Source: Hyphomonadaceae bacterium BRH_c29
GTDB lineage: Bacteria; Pseudomonadota; Alphaproteobacteria; Caulobacterales; Hyphomonadaceae
Direction: 5' to 3'
Assembly (NCBI GenBank): GCA_000961695.1
Contig: LADW01000088.1
Coordinates: forward strand, 1-64,000
DNA length: 64,000 bases
This document shows, in pieces, positions 63,401-64,000 of this stretch (positions are counted from its first letter, which is position 1; each line of letters begins with the position of its first letter). The translations under genes and the position numbers were made by a program. A model generated the notes under the pieces. The model was not told where the DNA came from, searched no databases, and was given only the letters and a program-made list of their open reading frames with translations.

Positions 63401-63574
63401 TATCGGGGCCAGGTCACACCGGAGCGAAAAACCGTGACGAGTGTGATGGAGATCCTGAAGATCGAGGAACGGGACGAAGATATTCTGATCACGGCGCGTG
63501 GAAGCCTGTGGCGGGACGGTCTGCGCGTGTACGAAGTTGGCCCGATGTGTGTTTCGCTAAGGGATGACGGCTAA
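57470..63574 (+). CDS. pfaC: PfaC-like megasynthase with KS-CLF-AT-DH-DH
   Basis: A 2034-residue protein. Order: KS (Cys171 in DAACASS; His305 in ECHATGT; His341 in NTGH), chain-length-factor domain (SVSAGGASG, where Gly587 replaces the KS cysteine), acyltransferase (FMFTGSAAVYPRMARRL; Ser912 in GLSLGES, His of GHS replaced by Leu), then FabA-like hotdog regions with DH sites at His1550 (GHFHKDPCMPG) and His1927 (AHFYQDPVQPG). PfaC normally is KS-CLF-DH-DH with the AT on PfaB; here it is fused, as in myxobacterial Pfa3, but with no C-terminal acyltransferase beyond the DHs. Start ATG 57470 overlaps the KR stop; GTG 57458 is an alternative. Confidence 0.9.
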   Translation: MSSFEPIAIIGQGCVLPGAHTPEALTDLVMDRKVVYGAVPPEDLGLFGAAARDRQFVSGRVHGFDDLFEPDRARLKSVNAAELDPVCSWPLKAALDAWADAARPKVKGSALGVFVANLSYPSAGHVEYASSIWRGEDPPPAHMALNSALPARLIAEALRATGPCFSLDAACASSLYAVDIACRKLQSRQLDCALVAAVNAADNLILHIGFRALNALSPTGRSRPFVQGADGLVPSEGAAAIVLKRLSDVEPGEMVHGVIRGSGLSNDGRRKGLLSPAAAGQTDAMRRALDESGIDPLSIQFLECHATGTPVGDGVEVSSATSVYAGLERLPAGSLKANTGHLITVAGLASILKLTGSMAREALPPTPLDGDLLSAVSHSNLDVLSAPEPWTSLHGPRRASISNFGFGGNNAHLILEEYRPSERTGRNRTAKPNAAPEIVICDAALMAGSDKTTDAVLRRLMNHPVAPPAPMTSIGADATAARMPPKDLAQAEPHQLAILSTVSEGLQRVAPVATDQTGVFAGMSCAADSARWALRERVKVNPKQSPDDVAPELDAAMVLGAMANMSANRVTFSRDFQGMGYSVSAGGASGLAALDLAIDALSSGRLSMAVVAAADMCSEPVRAKALKDVHGIERPGGDAAAALILKRREDAEAAGDPILASVSGVEWKNRAASETDDLFSSVYGHVPDADALIRVALEALLNAYSHTQTPDGAVLTLSPKPKKSRVSVSAGPANAGASVALAASAPQVVPDPLRPTPSIFFASAGDKEKLAAALRSDKPGGRGKCRIAIVATPGADMDGKLASAARELIRGNAPSGSGVHYGEGKPEGELAFMFTGSAAVYPRMARRLLMAFPEIRDRLSKLSRAEEIAALLARSSLSEFEQLCAGTLVSQAHAILLLDILKVKPDAAIGLSLGESNALFSFGYWKDPGDLLDEISKAAMYERHIGGDFETARQAWGPNVPTDWTNWRLQAPVDKVRSALERHPGVEITIIYTDEDCMIGGPADACRQMCEEFGPKAGVKMNQHLIVHAKAMAPFADTWRQLHTRKVYPGSGVRLYANAIHAAYKPETDLVADMLTRQAVDTVDFPKTVRRAWDDGVRTFVELGPRDTLTQSLSTTLKGKPYHAVAIDRIEASDLGQVAEAAAFLYADGRAIDMKPIVGVLSAAQKNEVTPPNGEWTATRPVPYPMPHILKDLSRPAAAILPPAPRLRMPDYGNRSGCERDTAVTSRIPPVTAGLPAVSERNDPPQKIVNGSVALRQRPPSGPSWERGAIEASTRGKMSDFFGPLFKDQDAFTRQVRLPAPPLLLVDRITGIEAAPTEERGGVIWTETVLENHLDFIHDGRIRPGPLIECGQADLTLIGWMGADLRNQDERVYRLLGCEITFHEGGLPRVEDTLRFQIEITGHAELGGVRMFFFQYDCRANDRLAFSIRNGQAGFFTDEELANSKGVIWDATKDAPPTAEPTVFTPQRVSSRRKFSKDQVTAFRIGDAWTCFGEGFELCAAHSNPPHIPAGKLALFDEVIAFDPAGGPWKRGYLRARAATPASSWFFDGHFHKDPCMPGTLMAEAAVQTLEFYAAAVGLTVERDGYVFEPIPEHTAKFVCRGQVIPDADHDVTYEVFIDEVIDGESPEIYASLLARSDGHKVFHCPRFGIRLRRNWPAPRIDEHPLLIGPHKESRGDQAALLDCANGAPSAAFGEMYERYDDQGNVPRLPQEPYHFISRVMSVSTRPAEEMLGATMTAEYDIVPDDWYFNDNVNGKMPFAVLCEIALQPCGWLASHSGFALVGTLRFRNLEGDGFLYEEVSREDGMLTTRSTLTSISKVGPMTLVSFDVDVVRKDGRRILDLKTQFGFFPPSSLVRQAGLPAKPHFSSAFDLRPAPVQITMQAPKALGRMQMIDEIDYCDPNGGEAGLGLIRSQQHVDPNAWYFKAHFYQDPVQPGSLGLDAMVQALTQLIWKKGLHAGMTSPHLTTLAPNAQIKWSYRGQVTPERKTVTSVMEILKIEERDEDILITARGSLWRDGLRVYEVGPMCVSLRDDG

Positions 63575-64000
63575 GTCTGGATCGCGCGAGCACAGACCGC
63601 CTGCTCCAGTTCTTCGAGTTCCACCTGATAGGTGACGCCGTCATGCGAGAGCGTGAACCGGTTGCACTGGCCGACGATATAATTGCTCGGGAGGGCAACC
63701 CGCTTCGCCCCTCCTTTCAGGCCTGTGCCTGCGGCTTTCAGGATGGCTTCTTTGGCCGTCCAGCAACGGAAGAACGCTGCAGGTTGGGTCCCTTCCCCAG
63801 ACGCGCGCTTGATTTGCTCCGCCTCTCCGGGCACGCTCATCATGGCTAGCATCGGTTCCCATGCGAGCGGGCGGTAGTGCTCAATGTCGATTCCGACAGG
63901 GCGATTCTGACTGAGGGCCAGTGCGTTGAAGCCGTTGCTGTCTGACAGGCTCAGCTTCGTTTCCGGATAGTGAGGAAGGTAGGGCTTGCCGTTATTGTCG
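63571..64000 (-). CDS. Sfp-type phosphopantetheinyl transferase (5' end beyond right edge)
   Basis: The 142 visible residues read GKPYLPHYPETKLSLSDS, ALALSQNRPVGIDIEHYRP and FFRCWTAKEAILKAAGTGLK, the three Sfp/PfaE motifs (the DxE magnesium site and WxxKEA). It would add 4'-phosphopantetheine to the ACPs of the pfa operon. It is convergent with pfaC, stops overlapping by three bases. The N terminus lies outside the window. A role as PfaE is inferred from location. Confidence 0.9.
   Translation of the reverse strand, partial: DNNGKPYLPHYPETKLSLSDSNGFNALALSQNRPVGIDIEHYRPLAWEPMLAMMSVPGEAEQIKRASGEGTQPAAFFRCWTAKEAILKAAGTGLKGGAKRVALPSNYIVGQCNRFTLSHDGVTYQVELEELEQAVCARAIQT

Overview
The window looks like the chromosome of a GC-rich alphaproteobacterium, most like the Hyphomonadaceae/Caulobacterales. 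The evidence is the dense housekeeping gene set with very short or overlapping gene joints, an alphaproteobacterial SOS operator (GAAC-N7-GAAC) in front of lexA, the gene order trpE-trpG-trpD-trpC-lexA-comEC-gltX-gltA, and a short Ppx/GppA protein next to rlmE. No rRNA, tRNA or CRISPR array was seen. The genus is inferred and was not tested.

Region by region. 1-540: the start of a P4-type tyrosine integrase running off the left edge, a repeat-rich promoter region, then the 3' end of guaA, a known integration site for genomic islands. 538-13285: mostly housekeeping genes (guaA, rsmB, guaB, rlmE, ppx, hspQ, hldE) with small enzymes between them (AspH-like hydroxylase, GNAT, GFA-family protein, dodecin). 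13461-16249: a photolyase/cyclopropane-fatty-acid synthase pair. 16246-19243: pyrG, secG and tpiA on the minus strand. 19327-25877: ppiD, the trp genes and lexA on the plus strand. 25868-30758: comEC, gltX and gltA. 30868-43132: purine genes (purQ, adenine-deaminase-type gene, purL), peptidases M28 and M2, bolA, grxD and rimO. 43114-46541: a divergent pair of DJ-1-fold genes and two tandem exported DUF2807 proteins. 46538-50247: a PPK2 kinase, rpsD, an SDR and a CoA-transferase.

50549-64000 holds the most notable system: a PUFA-synthase-like (Pfa) secondary lipid synthase. Its order is PfaD (enoyl reductase), PfaA (KS-AT-ACP-ACP, then KR), and a very large PfaC-like protein (KS-CLF-AT-DH-DH, with the PfaB-type acyltransferase fused in). 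A convergent Sfp-type phosphopantetheinyl transferase at the right edge could activate the ACPs. The plus-strand genes overlap by 1 base (pfaD/pfaA and KR/pfaC), as expected for one co-translated operon. The KR domain is cut off from PfaA by a -1 frame change exactly at a run of seven T, placed as a canonical slippery heptamer seven bases before a GC-rich hairpin. This could be programmed frameshifting, transcriptional slippage, a real mutation or a homopolymer sequencing error.
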